A DNA stretch of 21,353 nucleotides from JBFMAE01 sp040756085 (lineage in GTDB: Bacteria; Desulfobacterota; BSN033; UBA1163): the NCBI GenBank assembly GCA_040756085.1, contig JBFMAE010000406.1, positions 1 through 21,353 of the forward strand, read 5' to 3'. Positions within the stretch are counted from its first letter, which is position 1. Each line of letters begins with the position of its first letter. Position numbers and translations under genes: made by a program. The notes beneath the pieces are model-generated. The model worked only from the letters and a program-made list of their open reading frames with translations, was not told where the DNA came from and ran no database searches. Positions 5,622 to 13,857 of the stretch are shown here, piece by piece.

Positions 5622-8263
5622 TATTCCATCCTGAAAGATTTTGTTATAAATTCCATCTCATCCTGTCGAGTGGTGACCTGGTCATCCAATCTGGCTTTGA
5701 GCAGGTCGGTCAATGTCTTTTTTATGGAGGGGCCGGGTTTGATCCCCATTCTAATCAAATCCGCTCCTTTCAGTAATGGTTTCATATCTTTCAGTTGAGT
5801 AAAATAGAGAGAGATATATCGGCGGGTCGCCACTTGGGTCGTCTTTGCCATCATAAAGAGTTTTACTTCAGTAGGAATGGGATCGAGAACCACATAGATG
5901 TCTGACCGTTTCGGTTGGAAGTCGGCATTGATCCAGGAGAAGATTTGGAGCAGTGCTTGGTCTGCCTGACGTTTTCCATCCACTACCTTCTTTTGGACCT
6001 TTTCATTCATTGCCAATCGATGGCAGACCTCCATGACCTCTCTTTCTTTTAGGAAATCGATGAGACCATAAAAGTAAATGAGCCAGCGTTCATACTGCTC
6101 TTCCAGAAAGAGGAGTTCAAACCAGGAGATGACATGATGGATCTGTTCAAAAAGGGCTTCCACCTCCTCATCAAATTTAATATGGGGATGGAGGAAATGG
6201 AAGAGATTGAAATCCCTCATCCGTTTCAGTGCAGGGATAGGAATCTCTTCCTGAAGGATGAGGATCAATTCGGAGAGGATCCGACCCCCCGAAAGACGTT
6301 CCATAAACCCCATCTTCACCGCATTCTTCATCAGATTCTGTGTATGCTTTCCAATCTGAAACCCCAGCCTCTGCTCGAAACGGATCGCCCGAAAAACCCG
6401 GGTCGGGTCCTCAACAAAAGAAAGATTATGGAGAACCCGGATCACCTTTTCTTTGATATCTCTCACCCCCCCAAAAAAATCGATCAGTTCCCCGAAACCC
6501 TTCGGATTGAGCTGGATCGCCAGTGTATTGATCGTAAAGTCCCTCCGATAGAGGTCCATCTTGATGGAACCGCTTTCCACTGTGGGGAGAGCTGCCGGTG
6601 AATCATAAACCTCCAGGCGGGCCGTCGCCACATCGATTTTCATACCATCAGGGAAGAGAATGATGGCCGTCCCAAATTTTTTGTGGGTGCGGATGCGACA
6701 GGGGAACTTTTTCTCAAATATCTCCGCAAGCTTAATGCCATCTCCTTCGACCACAATATCGACATCTAAGTTTTCCACCCTCATCAGAAGGTCTCTGATA
6801 AAACCACCCACGGCATAGACTGAAACTCCCAGCTCATCCCCCACCCTGCCAAATTCGATCAACAGGTTCTGTATCCGTTCAGGAAATCGCTCCTGCATCA
6901 ATTTGGAGATCATCTTTTTTCGCGCATAGAGTGGCTGGCTTTCAAAGACTGAAATCTCTTTTACCGATTTTATCATCTCTTCTTGGAGGACCCGCATGAC
7001 ATCCCTTATGGAAATGATCCCCACCAACCGGCCCTTTTCGATGACAGGAAGGAGACTCTGGTTCTGGCCGATGATTAATTCCTGAACCCGGGAGAAAGGG
7101 GTGTCCGAAGAGATGATGGAGAATTCCGTTGTCATAAATTCTTTTACAGGAGATCCTTCCAGCCCATGGTGGACTGCCCTCTCCACCACCTGTTTTGAAA
7201 TCAGGCCGACAACCTTTTCATCATGAAGGACAGGAAGGATATTCATGTTATAGCGGGTGAGTAATTCCCCGGCTTCTTCCAAAGTTCGGCCGAGTTCAAT
7301 GGTCTTGACCGGATAGACCATCACGTCCTTCGCCACTTTTTTTGCTCTGACCATCTCTCTCAGGGTTTTTACCAAACGTTCATGAGCCTCCAACAGTGTC
7401 ATCCCTTTCACCGTCGCCGAGGCAGCCGTGGGATGTCCTCCTCCCCCAAATTCCCCAACGATTTCTGAGACGTTCACCTCTTCAAGCCGGCTCCTCCCGA
7501 TCAGATAGAGCCGGTCTTCCATTCGGACCAGGACGAACAGGACATCCAGGTTTTCCATGTCTTTCAATTTATGGACAAGGACAGCAATATCCCCGATATA
7601 CCGGTCCACAGAGGCCTGGGCGATCACCACATCGACTCCTTGAATGTGATAGCGATTGGCCGATTGGATCAGGTCATTTAGCAAGAAGACTTGTTCTGCG
7701 CTCAGTTCCTTGGTGATGATATTGGAGAGGATATTGAGGTTGGCTCCTTTCCGGACCAAGTACCCTGCGGCTTCAAAATCCTCCTGCCTGGTCGAGGAAA
7801 AGGTAAGGTTTCCCGTATCCTCATAAATGCCGAGCATCATCACCGTTGCTTCATCCGGAGTGATCTTAATCCCTTTTTCCTGGATGAGATTCAGGAGAAG
7901 GGTGATGGTCGCTCCCACTTCGGCGACCACTTCCAGGGAACCATGAAGGTCGTCCGAAGAGGGGGGATGGTGGTCATAGATGTGAATTTCCAAACCGGAT
8001 TTAAAGACAATTTCTGAAAACTTTCCTATGCGACTGACCTGACGGGTGTCCACCAGAATCAATCGTTCTACTTCCCGGAGGTCAATATTTTTCATCCGCT
8101 CCACTTCAAAAGCGTAGAGCGTGGAGTGAATGAAGAAGTCCCGGAGACTCCTTTCTTGAGATCCAGGAAAGACCAGGACAGCATTGGGGTAGAGTTTCTT
8201 AGCGGCCAACATGGAGGCCAGTGAATCGAAGTCCGCGTTGATATGGGTGGTGATGACTTCCAT
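5621..8263 (-). CDS. DHH phosphoesterase-CBS-tRNA nucleotidyltransferase (poly(A) polymerase family) fusion
   Basis: A three-part protein of 880 residues. The N-terminal DHH/DHHA1 phosphoesterase has HINADFDS near 7-14, D72 in LILVDT, DHH at 97-99 and GGGGH at 273-277. A tandem CBS pair follows (about 313-430), with VMVYPVKTIE, then FMTTEFSI and LVGIISIRDVM, an adenosine-nucleotide sensor fold. Last is a class II nucleotidyltransferase: GGFIRD (486-491), the metal pair D500/D502 in LDVDIVVEG, RRDFTINTLA (573-582) and EDPTRVFRAIRF (from 618). Relatives add A, or CCA, to tRNA 3' ends; the DHH part resembles NrnA/RecJ-type nucleases. I prefer ATG 8263, which precedes EVITTHINADFD; a TTG at 8284 would add seven residues and lies in repeat DNA. 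It sits between xerD and scpA. Whether it is A-adding only cannot be decided here. Confidence 0.94.
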   Translation of the reverse strand: MEVITTHINADFDSLASMLAAKKLYPNAVLVFPGSQERSLRDFFIHSTLYAFEVERMKNIDLREVERLILVDTRQVSRIGKFSEIVFKSGLEIHIYDHHPPSSDDLHGSLEVVAEVGATITLLLNLIQEKGIKITPDEATVMMLGIYEDTGNLTFSSTRQEDFEAAGYLVRKGANLNILSNIITKELSAEQVFLLNDLIQSANRYHIQGVDVVIAQASVDRYIGDIAVLVHKLKDMENLDVLFVLVRMEDRLYLIGRSRLEEVNVSEIVGEFGGGGHPTAASATVKGMTLLEAHERLVKTLREMVRAKKVAKDVMVYPVKTIELGRTLEEAGELLTRYNMNILPVLHDEKVVGLISKQVVERAVHHGLEGSPVKEFMTTEFSIISSDTPFSRVQELIIGQNQSLLPVIEKGRLVGIISIRDVMRVLQEEMIKSVKEISVFESQPLYARKKMISKLMQERFPERIQNLLIEFGRVGDELGVSVYAVGGFIRDLLMRVENLDVDIVVEGDGIKLAEIFEKKFPCRIRTHKKFGTAIILFPDGMKIDVATARLEVYDSPAALPTVESGSIKMDLYRRDFTINTLAIQLNPKGFGELIDFFGGVRDIKEKVIRVLHNLSFVEDPTRVFRAIRFEQRLGFQIGKHTQNLMKNAVKMGFMERLSGGRILSELILILQEEIPIPALKRMRDFNLFHFLHPHIKFDEEVEALFEQIHHVISWFELLFLEEQYERWLIYFYGLIDFLKEREVMEVCHRLAMNEKVQKKVVDGKRQADQALLQIFSWINADFQPKRSDIYVVLDPIPTEVKLFMMAKTTQVATRRYISLYFTQLKDMKPLLKGADLIRMGIKPGPSIKKTLTDLLKARLDDQVTTRQDEMEFITKSFRME

Positions 8264-8401
8264 AGATGAAATTCCAATTACCAAATCCCAAATCCCAAAT
8301 AAACTCCAATCACCAATAATAAAAAAACTTTCTGGTTATTGGTCAATTGGAATTTTGGTCGTTATTTGATCATTGGTGTTTGGAATTTGGTTATTCTCAC
8401 T
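8264..8401. repeat. AT-rich inverted repeat between xerD and the fusion gene
   Basis: Nearly the whole gap is built of CCAAAT/CCAATA-type units in one orientation on the left (8270-8325) and their complements on the right (8335-8395). TCCAATCACCAATAA and its near-complement TTATTGGTCAATTGGA (one indel) would pair as a hairpin around an A-run at 8325-8332. It resembles dispersed TTGGAATTT-type repeats, and the start region of the fusion gene lies inside it. Confidence 0.55.
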
Positions 8402-9292
8402 TTAGCCTCTCGGGTGATAACGTTGGTGAATCTTCTTCAATCTTTCTCCTGTCACATGGGTATAGATCTGGGTCGTGGAGATATCTACATGTCCGAGCAT
8501 CATCTGGACAGACCGAAGGTCTGCACCCCTTTCTAGAAGATGGCTGGCGAAGGAATGACGGAGAAGATGAGGTGTGATTCTTTTACGGAGACCAGCTCTC
8601 TGAGCATACCCTTTAATATTCCTCCAGAATCGTTGACGGCTCATCCCCTTTCCCAAACGACTGAGAAAGAGCGTAGGACTCTCCTTCCCTTTAGCAAGCC
8701 TCCCTCGAACCTCTTTCAAATAAAGGGTCAACCACTTCATCGCTTCGCTTCCAAGCGGGACCATCCGTTCCTTGAACCCCTTCCCGTAGATGAGGACATA
8801 TCCTCCCTCCAAGTTGACTTGGTTGATCGGAAGCTGGGTCAGCTCAGAAACCCTCATCCCTGTGGCGTAAAGTACTTCCAGCATGGCACGATCTCTGATC
8901 CCTAAGGGGGTCTCGGGGTTGGGTTGTTCCAATAACTTTTCCACCTCTGTCGATGTCAAAATTTCCGGAAGGGTTTTGGCCAGTTTGGGAGATCCTAACT
9001 CTTCAACGGGGCTCACCTCCAGAATTCCCTCTTCCATTAAAAATCGAAAGAAGGTCCGGATAGCGACCAGATTTCTCACAATCGTCTTCGCCGAAAGGCC
9101 CCGCTTTTTCAAAACAAGGAGAAAAGCCCTCACATCGAATTTCCCAATATTTGAGATCTCCTCAATTTTTTTTCCTTTCAAATAAATTAAAAAACGGTTC
9201 AAACCATGGCCGTAAGCTTCGATCGTATTCTTGGACAAGCCCCTTTCAACGATGAGGTAATTCAGAAATTGATCCAACCACTGGTCCATCAT
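8402..9292 (-). CDS. xerD: Tyrosine recombinase XerD
   Basis: This chromosome-dimer resolvase acts with XerC at dif under FtsK control. Its 296 residues match XerC/D length. The core-binding domain is at about 1-90 (WLDQFLNYLIVERGLSKNTI), and the catalytic domain shows all six active-site residues: R147 (ATGMRVSEL), K171 (GKGFKERMVPL), H242 and R245 (TPHLLRHSFASHLL), H268 (MLGHVDISTTQ) and the Tyr nucleophile Y277 (QIYTHV). I name it XerD rather than XerC from overall pattern; no second Xer gene is in the window to compare with. It has its own likely promoter (9319-9347) behind the dut terminator. A second ATG at 9289 is equally possible as the start. Its location by housekeeping genes argues against a mobile-element integrase. 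Confidence 0.93.
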   Translation of the reverse strand: MMDQWLDQFLNYLIVERGLSKNTIEAYGHGLNRFLIYLKGKKIEEISNIGKFDVRAFLLVLKKRGLSAKTIVRNLVAIRTFFRFLMEEGILEVSPVEELGSPKLAKTLPEILTSTEVEKLLEQPNPETPLGIRDRAMLEVLYATGMRVSELTQLPINQVNLEGGYVLIYGKGFKERMVPLGSEAMKWLTLYLKEVRGRLAKGKESPTLFLSRLGKGMSRQRFWRNIKGYAQRAGLRKRITPHLLRHSFASHLLERGADLRSVQMMLGHVDISTTQIYTHVTGERLKKIHQRYHPRG

Positions 9293-9318
9293 TCTTTCTT
9301 ATCCCGGTGTGGACGGGA

Positions 9319-9347
9319 TCTATACAGTTTCTTATTTTTGTTTTAAA
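9319..9347 (-). promoter_or_regulatory. candidate promoter of xerD
   Basis: TTTAAA (9342-9347), 17 bp, TATAGA (9319-9324): four of six matches each. It lies just after the intrinsic terminator behind dut and about 25 nt upstream of the xerD ATG, where a new promoter is needed. The short leader contains a small TCCCG/CGGGA hairpin. Confidence 0.45.
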
Positions 9348-9356
9348 TGAAAGGTC

Positions 9357-9389
9357 AAATAAAAAGCAGAGGGAAGGAAGCCTCTGCTT
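9357..9389 (-). terminator. intrinsic terminator downstream of dut
   Basis: On the minus strand AAGCAGAGG (9381-9389) pairs with CCTCTGCTT (9364-9372), a 9-bp stem with an 8-nt loop, and TTTATTTG follows. It is oriented to end the long rimP-to-dut transcript. Confidence 0.8.
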
Positions 9390-9458
9390 GAATAAACATC
9401 CTTATCTTACTTATTTGAACGGTCCGGAGCAAAATTTGTGTAGAACATTTCCTTTGAA

Positions 9459-9499
9459 CACCTCATTCTGAGGTGAGTGAAAATCCGACATTCGGATTT
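9459..9499. repeat. two perfect hairpins in the dut 3' region
   Basis: CACCTCA-TTC-TGAGGTG (9459-9475) and AAATCCGA-CAT-TCGGATTT (9481-9499) are perfect stems of 7 and 8 bp with 3-nt loops. They lie between the dut stop and the terminator and could act as 3'-end stabilisers. Neither has a proper U-tract. Confidence 0.5.
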
Positions 9500-9523
9500 C
9501 GAATTTTTCGCTTGGGCCCACCC

Positions 9524-9964
9524 TTAAATGCCTGTGTGGCCAAATCCTCCCCCTTGCCTCCGGGTTGGTGGAAGGTCATCCACCTCCTCCAAAATCGCTC
9601 GAAAAACTTGTGAGATGACCATCTGGGCAATCCTGTCGCCATCACGGATGGTAAAGGGTTCTTTACCAAAGTTGATCAGGAGGACACCGATTTCCCCGCG
9701 ATAATCGGAATCGATCGTCCCTGGACCATTGATAATGCCAATCCCCTTCTGAATGGCCAACCCGCTGCGAGGTCTGATCTGAGCTTCAAACCCTTCAGGG
9801 ATCGCTACAGAAATTCCTGTAGGGATGAGTTTTCTCTCTCCTGGCTCTAAGGTCACTTCCTCTTTCAGAGAGGCGAGAAGATCCATTCCCGCGGATCCCT
9901 CGGTCATGTATTGAGGCAGGGACACCGGACGTTCCTTCCACAAACGTTTGACATATATCTTCAT
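9524..9964 (-). CDS. dut: dUTP diphosphatase
   Basis: This homotrimeric enzyme hydrolyses dUTP to dUMP and pyrophosphate, keeping uracil out of DNA and feeding dTMP synthesis. All five motifs are present in 146 residues: SAGMDLLA (24-31), PRSGLA (65-70), NGPGTIDSDYRGEI (79-92, with the catalytic Asp at 85), DGDRIAQMVI (108-117) and the C-terminal flap RRQGGGFGHTG. The flap reads RQGGGFGHTG where the family usually has RGxGGFGSTG, a mild variation. Its ATG overlaps the stop of the M16 peptidase gene by 4 nt (9961-9964). It is the last gene of the cluster; hairpins and a terminator follow. It complements the UDG gene in uracil control, though they are far apart. Confidence 0.98.
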   Translation of the reverse strand: MKIYVKRLWKERPVSLPQYMTEGSAGMDLLASLKEEVTLEPGERKLIPTGISVAIPEGFEAQIRPRSGLAIQKGIGIINGPGTIDSDYRGEIGVLLINFGKEPFTIRDGDRIAQMVISQVFRAILEEVDDLPPTRRQGGGFGHTGI

Positions 9965-11313
9965 TCACTCCATCGATCCAATGTGAGTAGTGCCTTGTCT
10001 AAATGATTTCCATCCATGGGACCCAGGACAGTCAAGCAGAAGAAGCGTTCATCGAAGATATCGCTTGCCAGACTCCGGACTTCCTCCTCTTTCACCTCAT
10101 CGATGCCTCTGAGGATCTTTTCTACCGGGAGGTATGAGTCAAAATAAATTTCATTTTTCGCCAGCCGGGTCATCAGGTTGTCAGAGCTCTCAAGGCTGAG
10201 CAGAAGATTCCCCTTCAGTTGTTCTTTGGCCGTCTCTAACTCACCATTCTTAAAGGGCTTTGACTTGAGGCGGCTGAACTCCTTGAGAATGAGTTCAATG
10301 ACTTCCTGAAAAGAGCCTTCGTTCGTCCCTGCATAAACGACGACCAAGCCGGTATCGATATAAGTAGGGAGGTAGGAGTAGACCGAATAAGCCAGTCCAC
10401 GATTCTCGCGGATCTCTTGGAAGAGCCGAGAACTCATCCCTCCCCCCAGAATGGTGTTTAAGACATATGAAGCAAATCGGAGCGAATGATTATATCGGAG
10501 CCCTTTGGTGCCGAGGCAGAAATGGACCTGCTCTAACTCCCTTGTCCGGATATTGGTCGTGGAGATTGAATCGGGTCTCACCCGTTCCCGGATCTTATTC
10601 GACTTTGAGATCTGGCCGAACGTTGCGCCGACCAGATCAACCACCTCCTGATGCCGGAGGTTCCCTGCAGCACAGATGATGATTCGGTTGGGCTGGTAGT
10701 TTTCTTTAAAAAAACGATGGATCTGATCCTGATGGAAGGACTGGACAAGCTCAGAGGTTCCGAAGATCGGGTAACCCAATGGGTGATCCCCCCAACAGAC
10801 CCTGTTGAAAAGGTCGTGGATATAATCGTCAGGGGTATCCTCCACCATTTTGATCTCCTGGAGGATGACCATCCTCTCCCTTTCCACATCCTTCGGTTCC
10901 ATGAGGGAATGCAGAAAGATGTCGGAAAGGAGATCGATAGCCAAGGGTAAATTTTTGTCGATCACCTTGGCATAAAAGCAGGTATATTCTCTTCCGGTAA
11001 AAGCATTCAGGGTTCCCCCGACGGAATCAATCTCCTTGGCGATATCGAAAGCGGATCTTTGTTCTGTCCCTTTAAAAAGGAGGTGTTCGATGAAGTGAGA
11101 GATTCCGTTTTCACAGGATTGTTCATCTCTCGATCCGGTAATCACCCAGACCCCGATGGAGACAGATTTGAGATAGGGGATTTCCTCAGTAATCACTTTG
11201 ATGCCATTCTCAAGAACGGTTTTCTGATACCCTGCTCCAGAAGTCATCCATGAATGATTCAAGGAAGGGTGAGATTTTTTAATCATTCCGTTCTTTGATC
11301 TTATCGCCTTCAC
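9961..11313 (-). CDS. M16-family zinc metallopeptidase (processing-peptidase-like)
   Basis: A single-copy M16B-type (insulinase/pitrilysin clan) protein of about 450 residues. The inverted zinc motif HxxEH is HFIEH (H73, E76, H77), with the third ligand E153 in LQEIKMVEDTPDD at the expected distance of about 76 residues. The second half carries the R/Y motif region (RGLAYSVYSYLPTY) that completes the substrate clamp. Homologues lie after pnp in many bacteria; the natural substrate is generally unclear. The start is GTG at 11313, with GGAG about 10 nt upstream. ATG at 11286 or 11247 is possible, since the first 30 residues look poorly conserved. It lies 57 nt after pnp and overlaps dut by 4 nt. 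Confidence 0.95.
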   Translation of the reverse strand: MKAIRSKNGMIKKSHPSLNHSWMTSGAGYQKTVLENGIKVITEEIPYLKSVSIGVWVITGSRDEQSCENGISHFIEHLLFKGTEQRSAFDIAKEIDSVGGTLNAFTGREYTCFYAKVIDKNLPLAIDLLSDIFLHSLMEPKDVERERMVILQEIKMVEDTPDDYIHDLFNRVCWGDHPLGYPIFGTSELVQSFHQDQIHRFFKENYQPNRIIICAAGNLRHQEVVDLVGATFGQISKSNKIRERVRPDSISTTNIRTRELEQVHFCLGTKGLRYNHSLRFASYVLNTILGGGMSSRLFQEIRENRGLAYSVYSYLPTYIDTGLVVVYAGTNEGSFQEVIELILKEFSRLKSKPFKNGELETAKEQLKGNLLLSLESSDNLMTRLAKNEIYFDSYLPVEKILRGIDEVKEEEVRSLASDIFDERFFCLTVLGPMDGNHLDKALLTLDRWSE

Positions 11314-11370
11314 TGACCGTTATCTCCGTCAAGATGTTGGAATTCCCATTTTTTGAAAAACGAGTTCCCT

Positions 11371-13476
11371 CTACATCTTTTCTCTCGATTGTTTTCCCGT
11401 CTCCCTCAAGGCTGCCCTTCGACTCAACCGGATACGACCCTGCGGATCGATATCGATGACCTTTACCAAAACTTCATCTCCCTCTTTCAGGACGTCCGAG
11501 ACTTCCTTCACATGACTCTCTGCCAATTGAGAGATATGGATCAGGCCATCCGTCCCCGGGAAGAGTTCGACAATTGCGCCAAAATTCAAAATCCGAACCA
11601 CCTTCCCCATATAGAGACCCCCTACCTCCACTTCCTGGGTGAGGGTTTTGATCATAGAGATAGCTTTCTCGATCGCCTCATAATTCGGGGAGGCCAGTTT
11701 CACCGTTCCCGAATCCTCCACGTCAACCTTCACACCGGTCTGATCGACAATGCTCCGGATATTCTTTCCACCCGGACCGATGATATCACGGATCTTCTCC
11801 TGTTTGACCTGGAGGGTGACGATCCTCGGGGCATGACGGGAGAGGTCTTTCCGGGGTTCAGAAATCGTCTCTCTCATCTTTCCAAGGATATGGAGCCTGC
11901 CCTCTCGGGCCTGATCGAGAACACGGCTCATGACTTCTTTGGAGACGCCCCGGATCTTGATATCCATCTGTATTGCTGTCACTCCCTCGGATGTGCCCGC
12001 TACCTTGAAATCCATATCCCCAAAATGGTCCTCATCACCGAGGATGTCAGAGAGGACGGCCACCTCATCCTCTTCCAGAATTAAACCCATTGCGATTCCA
12101 GCCACGGGCGCCTTAATCGGAACCCCTGCATCCATCAAGGAGAGGCTTGCTCCGCATACCGTTGCCATGGAGGAGGACCCATTCGATTCCAGCACCTCCG
12201 AGACAATTCGAATGGTATAGGGAAATTTATCGTTAGAAGGAAGGACGGGCAGTATCGCCCTTTCAGCTAAAGCCCCGTGACCGATCTCCCTCCTGCCTGG
12301 CGACCGCAAAGGTGAAACCTCTCCAACGCAGAAAGGAGGAAAATTATAGTGGAGCATAAATGATTTATAGGTTTCACCCGTTAGGGAGTTAATCTTCTGC
12401 TCATCTTCAGAGGTGCCAAAGGTGACCACTGCCAGAACCTGGGTTTCCCCACGGGTGAAGAGGGCTGAACCATGGGTCCTGGGAAGAATGCCCACCTCGC
12501 AGGAGATGGGACGGATCTCTGCGAGACCCCTTCCATCAATCCTCTCTTTTTGATCTAAAATCAATCTCCTGACCAGTTTACGGTTGATCTCCTCGAGTGC
12601 GACCTTGACCATTTTCTGAGAGGCCTCGTCCTCGGCTCCTAATTCCTGAAAGTTCATTTGGAGGATTTCTTCCAACCGGTCTCTCCGTTTTGTTTTTTCC
12701 CTGATACGGAAGGATTCTATCAGCGCTTCCTGTGCAAAGGCTTTTACCTTTTTGTAAATGGACTCTTCCGGTTTTTGTATATCAAATTCCCTGGGCATTG
12801 CCCCTGAAGCCAATTTCATTTGCTTCTGAAGCTCAATGACAGGTTTAAGGGATTGATGACCAAATAGGATGGCCTCTAAAATTTCCCCTTCCCTAACTTC
12901 CTTTGCACTTCCCTCCACCATGATGATCGCGTCCTCACTCCCTGCCACAAAAAGATCGATGTCACTCAGTTCCAATTCTTCATGGGTAGGGTTGAGTATA
13001 TATTCTCCATCAATCCGGCCTACTTTGGCTCCTGCAATCGGGCCATCAAAGGGAATATCGGAGAGGGAAAGTGCAGCAGAGGCCCCGATCATTCCCAGGA
13101 TGGAAGGATCGTTATCCTGGTCGGCCGAGAGAACGGTAGCAATGATCTGGATCTCATTCTGAAACCCTTTTGGGAAAAGGGGCCTTAAGGGCCGATCAAT
13201 AAACCGTGAGATGAGGGTTTCGTGATCGCTGGGCCTCCCTTCTCTTTTAAAAAACCCCCCGGGAATTCTCCCCGCCGCATAGGTCATTTCCTGATAGTTA
13301 ACCGTGAGGGGGATGAAATCGATACCCTCCCGCTTCTTGTCTGATGTCACCGCAGTGATCAATACGACGGTTTCTCCATACCGAACCAATACAGAGCCAT
13401 TTGCCTGTTTTGCCACCTTCCCTGTTTCAATGGAGAATGGCCTTCCACCCAAATCAATTTCTACCTTCTGAACCAT
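11371..13476 (-). CDS. pnp: Polynucleotide phosphorylase
   Basis: This phosphorolytic 3'-5' exoribonuclease is a trimer and degradosome partner active in mRNA decay. The 701 residues are the standard size: two RNase PH-like domains (about 1-230 and 315-545) separated by a helical domain, then KH (about 552-616, with GPGGKNI) and S1 (about 618-690, with GTDGLIHISQLAE). The catalytic aspartate region DILGDEDHFGDMDFKVAG is intact. AGGAG lies 13 nt before the ATG, which is long and suggests modest initiation. The gene follows rpsO with a 95-nt gap holding a perfect 12-bp inverted repeat. In E. coli the rpsO-pnp spacer holds an RNase III site through which PNPase represses itself; a similar role here is an inference. 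Confidence 0.99.
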   Translation of the reverse strand: MVQKVEIDLGGRPFSIETGKVAKQANGSVLVRYGETVVLITAVTSDKKREGIDFIPLTVNYQEMTYAAGRIPGGFFKREGRPSDHETLISRFIDRPLRPLFPKGFQNEIQIIATVLSADQDNDPSILGMIGASAALSLSDIPFDGPIAGAKVGRIDGEYILNPTHEELELSDIDLFVAGSEDAIIMVEGSAKEVREGEILEAILFGHQSLKPVIELQKQMKLASGAMPREFDIQKPEESIYKKVKAFAQEALIESFRIREKTKRRDRLEEILQMNFQELGAEDEASQKMVKVALEEINRKLVRRLILDQKERIDGRGLAEIRPISCEVGILPRTHGSALFTRGETQVLAVVTFGTSEDEQKINSLTGETYKSFMLHYNFPPFCVGEVSPLRSPGRREIGHGALAERAILPVLPSNDKFPYTIRIVSEVLESNGSSSMATVCGASLSLMDAGVPIKAPVAGIAMGLILEEDEVAVLSDILGDEDHFGDMDFKVAGTSEGVTAIQMDIKIRGVSKEVMSRVLDQAREGRLHILGKMRETISEPRKDLSRHAPRIVTLQVKQEKIRDIIGPGGKNIRSIVDQTGVKVDVEDSGTVKLASPNYEAIEKAISMIKTLTQEVEVGGLYMGKVVRILNFGAIVELFPGTDGLIHISQLAESHVKEVSDVLKEGDEVLVKVIDIDPQGRIRLSRRAALRETGKQSREKM

Positions 13477-13530
13477 ACGATTCTCATTGCTCCTTTTCTT
13501 TAAATCTCATCTTGTAAAAAGCTGAGGACA

Positions 13531-13575
13531 GGGGTTTACCCGTTAGAAAGCCCCGTCCTTTCTAACGGGGTTTAC
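13531..13575. repeat. perfect inverted repeat in the rpsO-pnp spacer (dispersed element)
   Basis: CCCGTTAGAAAG (13539-13550) and CTTTCTAACGGG (13558-13569) form a perfect 12-bp stem with a 7-nt loop, flanked by direct copies of GGGGTTTAC (13531-13539 and 13567-13575). The right part (13547-13572) matches 2355-2380 with two mismatches and overlaps the rpsO stop codon. In RNA the stem would lie between rpsO and pnp. There is no U-tract, so it is a stem-loop rather than an intrinsic terminator. Confidence 0.7.
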
Positions 13576-13841
13576 TTTCGAAGGCCCAGTTTATCGATGA
13601 TCACTCGATATTTATCCACCTTATTTTCTTTGAGGTAGTTGAGGAGCCTCCTCCTCTGGCCCACCAACTTTAGCAATCCCCTTCGGGAGTGATGATCCCG
13701 TTGGTGTGATTTAAAATGATCCGTAAGATATCGGATTCGTTCGCTGAGTAGTGCAATCTGAACCTCTGGTGAGCCTGTGTCTTTTTCGTGGGTCTTAAAC
13801 TGATCGATAATCTCCCTTTTTCTCTCCTGAACCTGTGCCAT
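13572..13841 (-). CDS. rpsO: 30S ribosomal protein S15
   Basis: This 89-residue primary 16S rRNA-binding protein of the 30S platform has the same length as E. coli S15. The family segments are plain: HEKDTGSPEVQIALLSERI, HFKSHQRDHHSRRGLLKLVGQRRRLLNYLK and YRVIIDKLGLRK. AAGGAGG lies 6 nt before the ATG, a strong ribosome site. It follows truB by 16 nt and precedes pnp, the usual order. Its TAA stop is embedded in the palindromic repeat at 13531-13575. Confidence 0.99.
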   Translation of the reverse strand: MAQVQERKREIIDQFKTHEKDTGSPEVQIALLSERIRYLTDHFKSHQRDHHSRRGLLKLVGQRRRLLNYLKENKVDKYRVIIDKLGLRK

Positions 13842-13857
13842 GAAATTCCTCCTTTAA

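Noticed and set aside
8264..8401. CRISPR array in the AT-rich repeat
   Set aside because: Units are short, degenerate and inverted with no regular spacers, and no cas genes are present.
12869..13188. Plus-strand open frames opposite pnp (and similar ones opposite infB, nusA, cinA and the fusion gene)
   Set aside because: They lie wholly antisense to strongly conserved genes, have no family motif and no ribosome site, and are explained by codon bias on the real strand.
13539..13569. Intrinsic terminator between rpsO and pnp
   Set aside because: The stem is perfect but no T-run follows on the minus strand, so termination there is not supported.
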